Origin: Flavobacteriales bacterium
Lineage (GTDB): Bacteria > Bacteroidota > Bacteroidia > Flavobacteriales_D > Crocinitomicaceae
Reading direction: 5' to 3'
DNA: 56,400 nucleotides
Assembly: GCA_947488235.1 (NCBI GenBank)
Contig: CANLAQ010000013.1
Location: forward strand, 1 to 56,400
The position numbers and the translations under genes are program-made. The notes below the pieces were generated by a model that had not been told where the DNA came from, did not search any database, and worked only from the letters and a program-made list of their open reading frames with translations. Numbering within the stretch: position 1 is the first letter of the stretch; every line of letters starts with the position of its first letter. Shown one piece after another: positions 16,501-26,162 of this stretch.

Positions 16501-18099
16501 CTAAGGCTTTACTTTTTTTAATTGTTCAAGAGCTGCTTTTACTTCTTGATCTTGCGTATTTAAGACCATATAAAGCCCTTCTTCTGTCCATAATTGTCGC
16601 GCTAGTTCAGCTTTGATATTCTCAGCAATAAGTTTTTGACTGCGACTAAATGCACTAGGATTGAATTTCACTTTATAATTTTTAGCAGCATAAGAAGTAA
16701 ATTGATTCAATAATGCAGTTGATACTTGGAACTGTTTTACAAAGTCACTTGGAGATGCCCATTGTCCTCGCTTATTTTGAATGTAATCAAAAGCAAAAGA
16801 ACCAAATGAGCCGCTCCAAAGCAATTCGGTTAAGTAATCGCTTCTATCGGTGGTATCATACGCCACAAAAACATCGGGGGTGATTCCTCCACCACCGTAT
16901 ACTGTTCGACCACCACGCGTTTTAAACTTAAGTGAATCTGCAAATAAAGTAGTGTCAACATGATACATTTCACCATTAGCATAGCGTTCTTCATCACGCA
17001 TATAGGCATCATAGTCACCATTATATGGTTTTTGAATGCAACGACCTGATGGGGTATAATATCGCGCGATGGTAATTCTTAAATTAGAACCATCTCTTAA
17101 GGCCCTGTCTTCTTGAACTAAGCCTTTTCCAAAAGATCTCCTTCCTACAATAATCGCTCTATCATTGTCTTGTAAAGCCCCAGCTAAAATTTCACTTGCA
17201 GAAGCAGATTGTGCATTTATGAGAACAACAGCCTTCATATTTTCTAGAATACCGCCAGATTTTGAGTAATACACTTTTTTGCCGTCTATTCTTCCTTGTG
17301 TTTTTAACATTACTAAACCTTGCTTCAAAAACTCATCAGCAATATCTGTTGCTGCTGTTAAAACTCCCCCACCATTATTTCTTAAATCCAAAATAATTTT
17401 TTTCATTCCTTTTGCTTTTAATTTAAGCGCTTGTTCATGAAATTCTGCGGCCGTTGGAATTGAAAATTGATCAATTAATATATACCCAGTCTCTTTATCA
17501 ATCATGTAAGCAGAAAGCACTGTTTTAATAGGGATTTCTCCTCTTTGTATCGAAAAATTAAGTGCTTTGCGCTTCCTTAAAATAGTAACATTAACTGCTG
17601 TTCCAACATCCCCTTTAAGATTAGCCAAAACTTTATCGTTGCTGATTTTCTTTCCTGTAAAAGGCTTCCCAGAAATTTTAATGATTTTATCCCCTGCTTT
17701 TATTCCAACATACTCCGCAGGTGCATTTGGCAAAACGCTGGTGATACATACAGTGTCGCGAATTATTTGAAATCGTACCCCTACTCCGCCAAATTTTCCA
17801 TCAATGGATTCATTTACAGATTGCATATCCTTTGCGGCAATATAATTACTGTGCGGATCCAAATGATGCAGCATTCCCTGAATAGTCGTTTCGAAAATTT
17901 TATTTTTATCAATAGGATCTACATACCGTTGATCTAAAATGTTTAAAATATCCTTAAGTTTTTCAACCTCGGTTTCATTTGAAGATAAGGTGGCGTTAAC
18001 ATGAAAAAAAGACCCGACTATTAAGCCAATCGTCAAGCTTATTGCTATAATAATAGGAAGCGTATAATTTGTTTTTTTTTCTTCGATATCAGACATCAT
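16501..18099 (-). CDS. S41-family C-terminal processing peptidase (CtpA-like)
   Basis: A protein of about 532 residues anchored by one N-terminal helix (about 14-34), so periplasmic. It has a PDZ domain (about 100-180, GGVGVRF...APAEYVGIKAGDKI) and the S41 protease core. The catalytic serine is in AQSASASEI (about residue 300) and the lysine in SFGKGLVQ (about 325), 25 residues apart as in Prc/CtpA. It probably trims or degrades envelope proteins. I chose the ATG at 18099 (a second is at 18096); extension to a TTG at 18102 is possible. It overlaps the dCMP deaminase gene by 11 bases, a gene pair often seen in Bacteroidota. Confidence 0.93.
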   Translation of the reverse strand: MMSDIEEKKTNYTLPIIIAISLTIGLIVGSFFHVNATLSSNETEVEKLKDILNILDQRYVDPIDKNKIFETTIQGMLHHLDPHSNYIAAKDMQSVNESIDGKFGGVGVRFQIIRDTVCITSVLPNAPAEYVGIKAGDKIIKISGKPFTGKKISNDKVLANLKGDVGTAVNVTILRKRKALNFSIQRGEIPIKTVLSAYMIDKETGYILIDQFSIPTAAEFHEQALKLKAKGMKKIILDLRNNGGGVLTAATDIADEFLKQGLVMLKTQGRIDGKKVYYSKSGGILENMKAVVLINAQSASASEILAGALQDNDRAIIVGRRSFGKGLVQEDRALRDGSNLRITIARYYTPSGRCIQKPYNGDYDAYMRDEERYANGEMYHVDTTLFADSLKFKTRGGRTVYGGGGITPDVFVAYDTTDRSDYLTELLWSGSFGSFAFDYIQNKRGQWASPSDFVKQFQVSTALLNQFTSYAAKNYKVKFNPSAFSRSQKLIAENIKAELARQLWTEEGLYMVLNTQDQEVKAALEQLKKVKP

Positions 18100-18529
18100 C
18101 AATGTTTTTAATTTGTGTTACTTCAATACCTGCATTCTCTAAAAATGAAATTCCAGAAATATCTTTATAGGACTCTATAAAAACAACTCTTTTAATACCA
18201 GCTTGTAAAACTAATTTACTGCAATCCTTGCAAGGAGAATGGGTGAGATATAAGGTAGCACCGTGACAATTATTGGTAGATTTTGCAACTTTCAATATAG
18301 CATTCGCTTCAGCATGTAAGACATACCAATGTGTTTCTCCAATATCATTTTCGCAAGAATTATCAAATCCTGCTGGGGTACCATTGTATCCATCTGAAAT
18401 AATCACTGAATCTTTCACGATGATTGCCCCAACTTTTTTTCTTTGGCAATAAGAAAGCATTGCCCAACTAGTAGCAAGTCTCAAATACGCTTTATCGTAA
18501 CGGGATAGCTTTTTATCAATTTCTAACAT
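18089..18529 (-). CDS. dCMP/cytidylate deaminase family protein
   Basis: About 146 residues. It is a zinc-dependent deaminase converting dCMP to dUMP for thymidylate synthesis. The zinc site is HAEAN (His about 72, catalytic Glu about 74) and PCKDC (Cys about 100 and 103). The substrate-pocket segment SDGYNGTPAGFDN fits dCMP deaminases of the ComEB type. I start at the ATG at 18529. A GTG two codons upstream (18535) is possible, but it overlaps a TAAATTTG -7-like element (18542-18535), which would make the transcript almost leaderless. It is coupled to the downstream S41 gene. Confidence 0.93.
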   Translation of the reverse strand: MLEIDKKLSRYDKAYLRLATSWAMLSYCQRKKVGAIIVKDSVIISDGYNGTPAGFDNSCENDIGETHWYVLHAEANAILKVAKSTNNCHGATLYLTHSPCKDCSKLVLQAGIKRVVFIESYKDISGISFLENAGIEVTQIKNIDDV

Positions 18530-18569
18530 AGTCACAAATTTATTGAATTAATCGTGCTTTAGGAACACT

Positions 18570-19625
18570 TTATGAAAAGAACTTATATCGCTTGAGCGAC
18601 ACCTCCGGATCAAGTGCTTTTCCATCCAAAAGATATTCTGCCATTTCTGCTGCTAACCTTGGCGCCAAGAGGTATCCTTTTGCTCCCAAACCATTAAAAA
18701 TATGGAGCTTGGGAAATTGTGGGTGCGTTCCCATGGTGGGGCGTCTGTCCATTGTGGTCGGACGAATACCGATGGGTTGAGAAAGAACTTCAACTTCTTG
18801 ATCGCTTATATATTTTAGTTGATCCAATAAGTGAATTTTTGCTGTTTCAGTGGGGACTAATTCTTCATTGTCCCACTCATAAGTGGCTCCAATTCTAAAC
18901 TTTTGTTGCCCAATTGGAAAAACAAAACACTTAAAATGAAGCGACTCGTTTTCTGGAAAAATATCTGATTTTACCTCTAAAGTTTGTCCCTTAGTGGATT
19001 TAACCGGGACATTATTAAAGAAAGGACAGCTAGAATTTTTGTAACCTGTACAGAAAATAATATGATCGAAAACTTCATTTTCATAGGTGCCCGACATTGG
19101 GTCTAGCTGAGATGGGGTGAATGTTTTAGATTTAAGAAGACCAAGATCAATAAAATAGGCTCGATTCTTTAAATAATAATCTTGAGCATGTACAAAAAAC
19201 CCGCTTTTTACCAATCCAGTCCCAAAAGCAGTTTTATACTTTTGCGGCGCTTCGCTTTCCAAAAGAGGTGTTAAATGGGCTTGAAAATCTGATAGCGCCT
19301 GCTTTTTGATCCACTCCTCTCTTTCTTGCTCTGAAGGAAATATTCTTCTTATTAAAAGAGGTTCTGCAAGGGTAATATTTAACAAACGCTCCAACGATTT
19401 ATAATACTCCCAGCTGTAGTGTAAAAAATCTGCTGCACGCCACGAAAGAGTCGTTCTTCTAAACACCAAAGGATTAACCATACCAGCTGCTACCCGAGTC
19501 GAATGATTTTCTCCATCATCTATTATTTGTACAGACTGATTTCTTTCAAGTAGGTGATGCGCAAGCGAGGAGCCCGCTAGGCCTCCACCGATAATTAAAA
19601 ATTTCTTTGAATCTACTTGCCCCAT
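18570..19625 (-). CDS. FAD-dependent oxidoreductase (DadA/ThiO-like)
   Basis: A 351-residue flavoenzyme of the D-amino-acid/glycine oxidase fold. The N-terminal Rossmann motif is LIIGGGLAGSSLAHHLLE at residues 11-28, followed by RVAAGMVNPLVFRR. The C-terminal FAD-contact segment is GIRPTTMDRRPTMG, then FNGLGAKGYLLAPRLA. It is an oxidase or dehydrogenase acting on an amine or amino acid; the C-terminal half also resembles the MnmC oxidase domain. The substrate is not deducible. Its ATG overlaps the comF stop by one base (TAATG), so the two genes form a coupled unit, although no functional link is obvious. Confidence 0.86.
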   Translation of the reverse strand: MGQVDSKKFLIIGGGLAGSSLAHHLLERNQSVQIIDDGENHSTRVAAGMVNPLVFRRTTLSWRAADFLHYSWEYYKSLERLLNITLAEPLLIRRIFPSEQEREEWIKKQALSDFQAHLTPLLESEAPQKYKTAFGTGLVKSGFFVHAQDYYLKNRAYFIDLGLLKSKTFTPSQLDPMSGTYENEVFDHIIFCTGYKNSSCPFFNNVPVKSTKGQTLEVKSDIFPENESLHFKCFVFPIGQQKFRIGATYEWDNEELVPTETAKIHLLDQLKYISDQEVEVLSQPIGIRPTTMDRRPTMGTHPQFPKLHIFNGLGAKGYLLAPRLAAEMAEYLLDGKALDPEVSLKRYKFFS

Positions 19626-20407
19626 TACTTTGCCATTGCTAGGACAAAAATACTAATTTCAAGGGCTGGGTACCGTTTATTAATGATGGAGATCATGGCT
19701 TCTAAGGTTGCGCCTGTAGTAACAACATCATCCACTATGACAATGTGTTTATATTGACGCCAGTTGTTGCTTAATTTAAATACATTTTCAACATTTAACC
19801 TGCGATGAAAAATTGATTTTTTAGTTTGACTATTGGTATTTTTACTTTTCCGAATAAAATTACAATCAACCGGCACTTTTAATATAGAGGCAATGCCATT
19901 GGCCAATTGCTCACTTTGGTTATATCCTCTATTGAACTTTTTTCTTGGATGAATTGGAACTGGGATGAAAGCATCTATTTTAAGATGCTGATTTTTTTGT
20001 AACCAATCTGTACCCATCCATTTACCTAACTGAATACCAAATTGAGCTTTAAACCCATATTTTAATTGATGTAAAATCTTTTGTTCATGAGTGCCTTTTT
20101 CAAAATTAAATAAAGCGAAAGTAGAATGAACATTTACCCTTCCCCAAAATAATTTATCTAAGGGGTTTTCTCGTGTGGAAGGATCAAAATAAATCATATG
20201 AATTTCCATCGTGCAAAATGAACAAATATGCTGCTCCACTGTTAGCAATTCTCTGTCACAGATTAAACATAAGTTAGGGAAAATAAGATTGACAATTTCT
20301 TGAAAAAAAGATTTAAAATAACCGAAAATGTTATGGAATAAAGGTTTCAAAAAAATGAACATCTGCTTGTTTATAAACAAAAAAAATTTATTAAAAATGA
20401 AAATCAT
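19625..20407 (-). CDS. comF: ComF family phosphoribosyltransferase-like protein
   Basis: Up to 260 residues. An N-terminal four-cysteine zinc site (CLICDRELLTVEQHICSFC, about residues 47-65) is followed by a phosphoribosyltransferase fold, with HPRKKFNRGYNQSEQLA and the PRPP-binding loop VIVDDVVTTGATLE. ComF proteins act in natural DNA uptake in competent bacteria, and many homologues are of unknown role (GntX group). The first 15 residues are Phe/Lys-rich, and an internal ATG at 20362 is an equally good start, closer to the usual family length. It is the first gene of the pair with the FAD oxidoreductase. Confidence 0.88.
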   Translation of the reverse strand: MIFIFNKFFLFINKQMFIFLKPLFHNIFGYFKSFFQEIVNLIFPNLCLICDRELLTVEQHICSFCTMEIHMIYFDPSTRENPLDKLFWGRVNVHSTFALFNFEKGTHEQKILHQLKYGFKAQFGIQLGKWMGTDWLQKNQHLKIDAFIPVPIHPRKKFNRGYNQSEQLANGIASILKVPVDCNFIRKSKNTNSQTKKSIFHRRLNVENVFKLSNNWRQYKHIVIVDDVVTTGATLEAMISIINKRYPALEISIFVLAMAK

Positions 20408-20599
20408 AATCCGATAATTTTAGCTGTGTTATTACTCATAGGAAATAATAGTTAATGAAACACCAAAAAGTTATCAAATTCGCAATTTATTTTGTGTGAA
20501 TATCTTTTGTTTCTATGTTGATAAGAGCGGCATCGTTTACTGCAAATAGGTTTGCGAAAAGTGATGTTAATAAGAGTAAAAAATTGTTAATTTCTTTAC

Positions 20600-20630
20600 T
20601 TGTTTTTAGGTTTAATTATGATAAAATTTG
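20600..20630 (+). promoter_or_regulatory. Candidate nrdBA promoter
   Basis: TTG at 20600-20602, a 19-bp spacer and TAAAATTTG at 20622-20630. The -7 element has one extra base compared with TAnnTTTG. It would give a leader of about 135 nt to the nrdB ATG. Confidence 0.35.
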
Positions 20631-20684
20631 TAAGCCTCAAACAAACGAAGTTTTTCCAGATTAATTGGAATCAATTCACACGAT

Positions 20685-20692
20685 AAAGGAGG
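20685..20692 (+). promoter_or_regulatory. Orphan Shine-Dalgarno-like sequence in nrdB leader
   Basis: AAAGGAGG is a full match to the anti-SD of 16S rRNA, yet no ATG, GTG or TTG follows at ribosome-binding distance, and the nrdB start is about 80 nt downstream. In a window where strong SD sequences are rare this stands out. It may be chance or a leader element. Confidence 0.4.
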
Positions 20693-20771
20693 AAACAATT
20701 CTTTTTTAAGAAAAAATAAAATAACACTTCCGAACAGTCGTGGGAAAATATAATTTAAATAAATAATAAAA

Positions 20772-21743
20772 ATGGCAAACGAACCCATCTTAGTATCTAA
20801 TAACAATCGTTTTGTATTATTTCCAATACAACATGATGACATTTGGGCTTTTTACAAAAAAGCAGAAGCAAGTTTTTGGACTGCGGAAGAAATTGATTTA
20901 TCTCCAGATTTAATTGACTGGGAGCATAAATTAAATGATAATGAGCGTCATTTCATCAAGCATGTTCTTGCCTTTTTTGCAGCTTCAGACGGTATTGTAA
21001 ATGAAAATCTAGCAGAGAATTTTTTATCTGAAGTTCAATATACTGAGGCTAAATTTTTCTATGGCTTTCAGGTGGCAGCAGAAAACATTCACTCTGAAAC
21101 ATATTCTTTACTGATTGACACTTACATCAAAGACACTGCCGATAAAGCACATTTATTTAACGCTATCGATACTTTAGATTGTGTTCGTAAAAAAGCAGAG
21201 TGGGCATTAAAATGGATTGAAAAGGGAACTTTCGCTGAGCGCTTAGTTGCTTTTGCAGCGGTGGAGGGAATATTTTTCTCTGGTTCTTTCTGTTCGATTT
21301 TTTGGTTGAAAAAGCGTGGTTTAATGCCTGGGCTTTCTTTCTCGAACGAATTGATTTCAAGAGACGAAGGCTTGCATTGTGACTTTGCTTGTTTGTTGTA
21401 TACCAAACATCTTGTAAATCGATTGCCGAAAGAACGCGTGATGGAAATTATTATGGATGCGGTATTGATTGAAAAAGATTTCGTTACAGATGCTTTACCC
21501 GTGAAGCTTATTGGAATGAATAGTGACTTGATGAGTCAATACATCGAGTTTGTTGCCGATCGTTTATTACTGGAATTAGGAAATGATAAAGTATATAATG
21601 CTACCAATCCTTTTGACTTTATGGAAATGATTTCGCTTCAAGGTAAATCAAACTTCTTTGAAAAACGAGTTGGTGAATACCAAAAAGCGGGTGTGATGGC
21701 AGGAAAAGATACTCAAACATTTAGTTTGAGCGAAGAATTTTAA
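20772..21743 (+). CDS. nrdB: Class Ia ribonucleotide reductase, beta (radical) subunit
   Basis: A 323-residue R2 subunit that houses the diiron-tyrosyl radical. The metal ligands fall in AFFAASDG (Asp about 73), ENIH (Glu about 104, His about 107), VEGIFFSG and RDEGLHCDF. The radical tyrosine is Tyr about 111 in [13 protein letters not shown]. Segments such as FWTAEEIDL and [17 protein letters not shown] closely resemble eukaryotic R2, a known feature of Bacteroidota RNR. The C-terminal tail ends FSLSEEF, the acidic, aromatic peptide that docks onto the alpha subunit. It is followed by nrdA after 25 bp. Confidence 0.97.
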   Translation: MANEPILVSNNNRFVLFPIQHDDIWAFYKKAEASFWTAEEIDLSPDLIDWEHKLNDNERHFIKHVLAFFAASDGIVNENLAENFLSEVQYTEAKFFYGFQVAAENIHSETYSLLIDTYIKDTADKAHLFNAIDTLDCVRKKAEWALKWIEKGTFAERLVAFAAVEGIFFSGSFCSIFWLKKRGLMPGLSFSNELISRDEGLHCDFACLLYTKHLVNRLPKERVMEIIMDAVLIEKDFVTDALPVKLIGMNSDLMSQYIEFVADRLLLELGNDKVYNATNPFDFMEMISLQGKSNFFEKRVGEYQKAGVMAGKDTQTFSLSEEF

Positions 21744-21768
21744 ATAGAATAAGAAAAAAAGAATACAT

Positions 21769-24144
21769 ATGTACGTAGTTAAAAGAGACGAAAAGAAAGA
21801 GCCAGTAAAATTTGATAAAATCACTGCTCGTATTATTAAAATGTGTTACGGTTTAGATCCTTTAGTGTCTCCAGAGGCTGTTGCAATGAAAGTTATTGAA
21901 GGGATTTATGACGGGGTGTCTACAACGGATTTAGATAATTTGGCGGCGGAAGTAGCTGCAGCTAAAACAATTGATCATCCAGATTATGCCTTGCTTGCAT
22001 CTCGGATTGCAGTTTCAAACTTACACAAGGAAACCAAAAAGACTTTCTCTGATGTAATGCATGACTTGTATACTTATGTAGATCCAAAAACTAATTTGCC
22101 TGCGGCTTTATTATCCAAAGATGTTTATGATATCGTTATGGACAATAAAGAGGCTTTGGACTCAAGTATCATTTATGATCGTGATTTTAGATACGATTAT
22201 TTTGGATTTAAAACATTGACGCGTTCTTACCTGATGAAATTAAATGATAAGATAGCGGAGCGTCCTCAACAAATGTTGATGCGTGTTTCTTTGGGGATCC
22301 ATAAAAACGATATTAAATCTGCTATTATCACCTATAACTTAATGTCTGAAGGCTGGTTTACTCATGCTACTCCTACATTATTTAATTCAGGTACTCCTAA
22401 GCCTCAAATGTCTTCTTGTTTCTTATTAACCATGAAAGAGGATAGCATCAGCGGTATTTATGATACACTGAAGTCATGTGCTCAGATTTCTCAATCTGCT
22501 GGTGGAATTGGATTGGCTATTCACGACATTAGAGCAACAGGCTCTTATATTAAAGGAACGAACGGTGCCTCCAATGGTATTGTACCTATGTTGCGCGTAT
22601 TCAATGACACTGCTAGATATGTTGACCAAGGAGGGGGGAAAAGAAAAGGTTCTTTCGCTATTTATATAGAGCCTTGGCATGCTGATGTCTTTGACTTCTT
22701 GGATTTGAAAAAAAATCACGGAAAGGAAGAACAAAGAGCAAGAGATTTATTCTTTGCACTATGGATTCCAGATTTATTCATGAAACGCGTAAAAGAAAAT
22801 GGAGAATGGACTTTAATGTGTCCGCACGAATGTCCAGGCCTTTCTGATACACACAGTGAAGAATTTGAAGCGCTTTATACGAAATACGAAAAGGCCGGTA
22901 AAGGAAGAAAAACCATCCAAGCACAAGATTTGTGGTTTAAGATTCTAGAATCTCAAATTGAAACTGGAACCCCTTATATGTTGTACAAAGATGCCGCTAA
23001 CGCTAAGTCCAATCAACAAAATTTAGGTACTATTAAATCATCTAACCTTTGTACAGAAATTATAGAATATACAGCTCCAGATGAAATTGCTGTATGTAAT
23101 TTAGCTTCATTAGCATTGCCTAAATACATTAACGAAAAAGGTGAATTTGATCATAATAAGTTATTTGAAGTTACCTATCAAGCAACTGTTAATTTGAATA
23201 GAATTATAGATGAAAACTTCTACCCTGTTGAAGCAGCAAGAAAATCTAATATGCGTCACCGTCCAATCGGACTGGGAGTGCAAGGATTGGCAGATGCTTT
23301 CATTTTGATGGGTTATCCTTTTGAATCAGAAGAAGCTAGAACTTTAAATAAAGAGATTTTCGAAACTATTTATTTTGCAGCAATGACCGCGTCAAAAGAT
23401 CAGGCGTGTGAATTTGGTGCCTATGAAACATATGCAGGTTCACCAACATCACAAGGTGTATTTCAATATGACATGTGGGGAGTTACTCCAAGTTCTCGTT
23501 GGGAATGGGATGTGTTAAAAGAAGAAGTTAAAAAACATGGTGTAAGAAATTCATTATTACTTGCTCCAATGCCTACAGCATCGACTGCTCAAATCCTAGG
23601 AAATAATGAGTGTTTCGAACCTTATACTTCCAATATTTATACGCGTCGTGTCTTGTCTGGTGAATTTATTATTGTAAATAAGCATTTGTTGAAGGACTTG
23701 GTAAAAAGAGGTTTATGGGATAAAGAAATGCGTCATAAAATCATGACTGCAAATGGTTCCATTCAAAGTATCAAAGAAATTCCTCAAGATGTGAAGGATT
23801 TATACAAAACTGCTTGGGAAATTTCCCAAAAAGCAATTATTGAACTCGCTGCAGATAGAGGAGCTTACATTTGTCAAAGTCAATCACTTAATATCTTCAT
23901 GGAAAATGCCAATTTTGGTAAATTAACTTCTATGCATTTCTATGGTTGGGAAAAAGGATTGAAAACAGGTATGTACTACCTTAGAACAAAAGCTGCTACA
24001 GATGCAATCAAATTCACAGTAGATAAAGTGATGGAAGAAGAGCCAAATGTTAGCTTAATTGAGCCAACTGCTGCTGAAATAGAAGCGGCGGCGCTTGCCT
24101 GTTCTTTAGAGAATCCTGATTCTTGTGAAATGTGTTCTGGATAG
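21769..24144 (+). CDS. nrdA: Class Ia ribonucleotide reductase, alpha (catalytic) subunit
   Basis: A 791-residue R1 subunit that reduces ribonucleoside diphosphates. An N-terminal ATP-cone (about residues 1-90, [20 protein letters not shown]) gives allosteric activity control. Substrate-site residues lie in SSCFLL (active Cys), NLCTEI (the Asn-Cys-Glu triad) and [19 protein letters not shown]. The tyrosine relay is in [15 protein letters not shown]. The C-terminal tail has the shuttle cysteine pair CEMC just before the end. As with nrdB, the sequence is of the eukaryote-like type rather than enteric NrdA. It converges on the sulfatase gene with only two bases between stop codons. Confidence 0.97.
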   Translation: MYVVKRDEKKEPVKFDKITARIIKMCYGLDPLVSPEAVAMKVIEGIYDGVSTTDLDNLAAEVAAAKTIDHPDYALLASRIAVSNLHKETKKTFSDVMHDLYTYVDPKTNLPAALLSKDVYDIVMDNKEALDSSIIYDRDFRYDYFGFKTLTRSYLMKLNDKIAERPQQMLMRVSLGIHKNDIKSAIITYNLMSEGWFTHATPTLFNSGTPKPQMSSCFLLTMKEDSISGIYDTLKSCAQISQSAGGIGLAIHDIRATGSYIKGTNGASNGIVPMLRVFNDTARYVDQGGGKRKGSFAIYIEPWHADVFDFLDLKKNHGKEEQRARDLFFALWIPDLFMKRVKENGEWTLMCPHECPGLSDTHSEEFEALYTKYEKAGKGRKTIQAQDLWFKILESQIETGTPYMLYKDAANAKSNQQNLGTIKSSNLCTEIIEYTAPDEIAVCNLASLALPKYINEKGEFDHNKLFEVTYQATVNLNRIIDENFYPVEAARKSNMRHRPIGLGVQGLADAFILMGYPFESEEARTLNKEIFETIYFAAMTASKDQACEFGAYETYAGSPTSQGVFQYDMWGVTPSSRWEWDVLKEEVKKHGVRNSLLLAPMPTASTAQILGNNECFEPYTSNIYTRRVLSGEFIIVNKHLLKDLVKRGLWDKEMRHKIMTANGSIQSIKEIPQDVKDLYKTAWEISQKAIIELAADRGAYICQSQSLNIFMENANFGKLTSMHFYGWEKGLKTGMYYLRTKAATDAIKFTVDKVMEEEPNVSLIEPTAAEIEAAALACSLENPDSCEMCSG

Positions 24145-24158
24145 AATTATTTTCTATC
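24140..24158. terminator. Short hairpin spanning the convergent nrdA/sulfatase stops
   Basis: GATAGA (24140-24145) pairs with TCTATC (24153-24158) around a 7-base loop. It covers both stop codons. The stem is AT-rich, so it is weak alone. Confidence 0.3.
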
Positions 24159-26048
24159 GAGCTGCTCAAAATGTTTATAAAATCTATACAAACACCCTTC
24201 CCCTTGGTGGAGGGTGTTTTCGTATGTTGTCTCAGGGTCTAGGTCAGAAGAAGTGATCATCTTTGAATCAAAATTTGAAAGATAACTTCCCATAGGATTT
24301 ACATATCCATATCCTCGAATCGTTGCATGAAATGCAAACTCTTTTACATTCGGACTCATTAAATCTTTACTGAAAATAAACTTGCTATTATCCAATCCTA
24401 ATTGCTTTAATAAGGTGGCAGCGATATCCCCTTGAGAACCTATATTACGCATTACTTTTCCTTTAAAAGCTTTAGCTATTGGCTCACCGAAGAACAAAAG
24501 AGGAATATTAAAAAACTTGGTGTCATAAGGTGTAGTAGCAATGGGAGTTGCGTGACCGTGGTCGGAAATAATTACAAAAATGGTATTCTTATACCAACTT
24601 TTTGTTTTGCATTTTTTAATGAAATCACCCAAACATTTATCTGCATAAACCATTGAGTTTAAGTAATCCATTTCCTCACCTGTAAATTTCTTTTTACCTG
24701 TTTGAGGATAATCATACGGGGAATGGGTGCTGCCTGTGAAAGCACAATGTAAAAAAGGATGGTGGGCAGATTTATCAATTTTTTTAAGTAGAAATGCATA
24801 CAAGTCTTTATCGTAATAATTCAATTTGCCTCTTTTTAAACCTGCAGGAAAATCACTTTCATCGGCCAGCTCGTCAAATTCATGCTCCATTAAAAACCCT
24901 TTTATATTTCCATACTTCAAATCTCCACTAAAAAGATAATGCGTGCTATAACCTTGTTTTTTGAGCACTTGATTAATGGTGGGTAATTTTCGATGTTTGT
25001 CTGGAAATAAGGAAATTGCATTTTCAGGTATGCTAGGGTAGCCAGCGAAGATGGAGGTGTTTCCAATTTCTGATGTAGTATTTGTTGCATAAATATTCGA
25101 GAATAAAACGCCGGATTTACTCAGTTGATCAAAATTAGGAGTGGCCGTCTTCTGCTCAGGGTTAATTGACCCCATTACATTTGCCGACCAACCCTCCATA
25201 ATTAAAAAAACAAGGTTGGGTTTCTTGGTACTTATAAACTGTCTGTCGTGATCTCTTTCAAATAAAAATAAAGAATCCATTAATACCCTATTTTCTTTTT
25301 CTACTACTTGAGGAATATGTTGTGCTAAATCGCTTTTATTGTAAACAACAAAACTATTACCGAAAAAATAAGCGGAATTTACGGAAATATCATTGAGTAC
25401 TTGGTCTGAAGAGTAATAAGAAGCATCAATGTTAATAGGTATTTGCTGCCATCCACCGCGAGCAAAAAGAAAAAACACACACAAACATCCAAGGGCGATT
25501 CCCGCAGGCTTATGAATGCGCCTAATTTTCGAAGTGCTTTTATCAGGATTAATTCGAGATAAAAATTTGAACTTATACGCCAAATAGGTCCCTACTGCTA
25601 ATTCAAACAATAAAACTCCAAAAAACAAAAATGCAGCGCTATATTCTGCTGTTCTAAATACTTCGTCTGGAGTGGAAAGATGCATAAATACTCTAGAGGT
25701 TAATTTATGACCCCACTCATAATAAGCTACAAGTTCTCCGCTGTGAATTAGACTAATGAGCAACAACTCAGAATAAAACACCACATAGACTAATGCTTGA
25801 GTAATTTTCGAGGGAAAATAATTGGAAAATAGTTTCGCAAGTACAAAGAGGGCCATTAAATAACCTGCAGTAGATAAATCAACGCGAAGCGAATGCGTGA
25901 AAACCCCTAATATTTCGTCTAATTCAGATTGCTTGGCTATTTCGTTGTAATGAAATAAAAAGAAAATAATTCTTTGAATATCAAAAAATAGGAGCCAAAA
26001 AAGCAGAAGAAAAACGATTGATTTAAATAAGGTAGTTGAATGCTTCAT
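24147..26048 (-). CDS. LTA synthase-like sulfatase/phosphoglycerol transferase family membrane protein
   Basis: A 633-residue protein with five N-terminal membrane segments (about residues 8-215) and a C-terminal extracytoplasmic alkaline-phosphatase/sulfatase domain. Metal-site features are LIMEGWSANVMG, the likely nucleophile threonine region NTTSEIGNTS, and the conserved FVIISDHGHATP. Gram-negative members transfer phosphoglycerol or phosphoethanolamine onto envelope glycans, or act as hydrolases. The substrate here is unknown, because Bacteroidota lack lipoteichoic acid. It is a single gene convergent with nrdA, and its 3' end doubles as the likely nrdBA terminator. The 114-bp divergent region to purH holds its promoter. 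Confidence 0.86.
   Translation of the reverse strand: MKHSTTLFKSIVFLLLFWLLFFDIQRIIFFLFHYNEIAKQSELDEILGVFTHSLRVDLSTAGYLMALFVLAKLFSNYFPSKITQALVYVVFYSELLLISLIHSGELVAYYEWGHKLTSRVFMHLSTPDEVFRTAEYSAAFLFFGVLLFELAVGTYLAYKFKFLSRINPDKSTSKIRRIHKPAGIALGCLCVFFLFARGGWQQIPINIDASYYSSDQVLNDISVNSAYFFGNSFVVYNKSDLAQHIPQVVEKENRVLMDSLFLFERDHDRQFISTKKPNLVFLIMEGWSANVMGSINPEQKTATPNFDQLSKSGVLFSNIYATNTTSEIGNTSIFAGYPSIPENAISLFPDKHRKLPTINQVLKKQGYSTHYLFSGDLKYGNIKGFLMEHEFDELADESDFPAGLKRGKLNYYDKDLYAFLLKKIDKSAHHPFLHCAFTGSTHSPYDYPQTGKKKFTGEEMDYLNSMVYADKCLGDFIKKCKTKSWYKNTIFVIISDHGHATPIATTPYDTKFFNIPLLFFGEPIAKAFKGKVMRNIGSQGDIAATLLKQLGLDNSKFIFSKDLMSPNVKEFAFHATIRGYGYVNPMGSYLSNFDSKMITSSDLDPETTYENTLHQGEGCLYRFYKHFEQLDRK
24190..24220 (+). 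terminator. Probable nrdBA terminator embedded in the sulfatase coding end
   Basis: AAACACCCT (24190-24198) pairs with AGGGTGTTT (24211-24219), a 9-bp stem with a GC core, running into TTTT on the plus strand. It lies 46 bp after the nrdA stop, inside the last codons of the convergent sulfatase gene (encoding the segment ENTLHQGEGC). Confidence 0.6.
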
Positions 26049-26134
26049 GGCGTAAAATTAAATAAACATTTAGATAACTTTAAATTAACAATGGACTATG
26101 GTTGTTTTTCCTACCAAATGACGATAAAATGCAG

Positions 26135-26142
26135 TAATTTTG
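26135..26142 (+). promoter_or_regulatory. -7 element (TAATTTTG) upstream of purH
   Basis: An exact TAnnTTTG match 20 bp before the purH ATG. The nearest upstream TTG (26102-26104) is 30 bp away, so a standard -33 element is not seen. Confidence 0.38.
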
Positions 26143-26162
26143 TACTCAATTTTATTTTTTAA

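Larger units (their letters stand above)
20408..20771 (+). promoter_or_regulatory. 364-bp gene-free region, nrdB leader and comF upstream region
   Basis: This is the longest stretch without a gene. It is very AT-rich and no credible ORF fills it. It holds the divergent promoters of comF (minus) and nrdBA (plus). Candidate elements are an exact -7 motif TAGGTTTG at 20547-20554, whose nearest TTG (20518-20520) is 26 bp away and too far, and a better spaced TTG/TAAAATTTG pair at 20600-20630. It also contains a small hairpin TTCCA-N7-TGGAA (20654-20670) and an isolated AAAGGAGG (20685-20692). No clear NrdR-box pair was found by eye. Confidence 0.5.
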
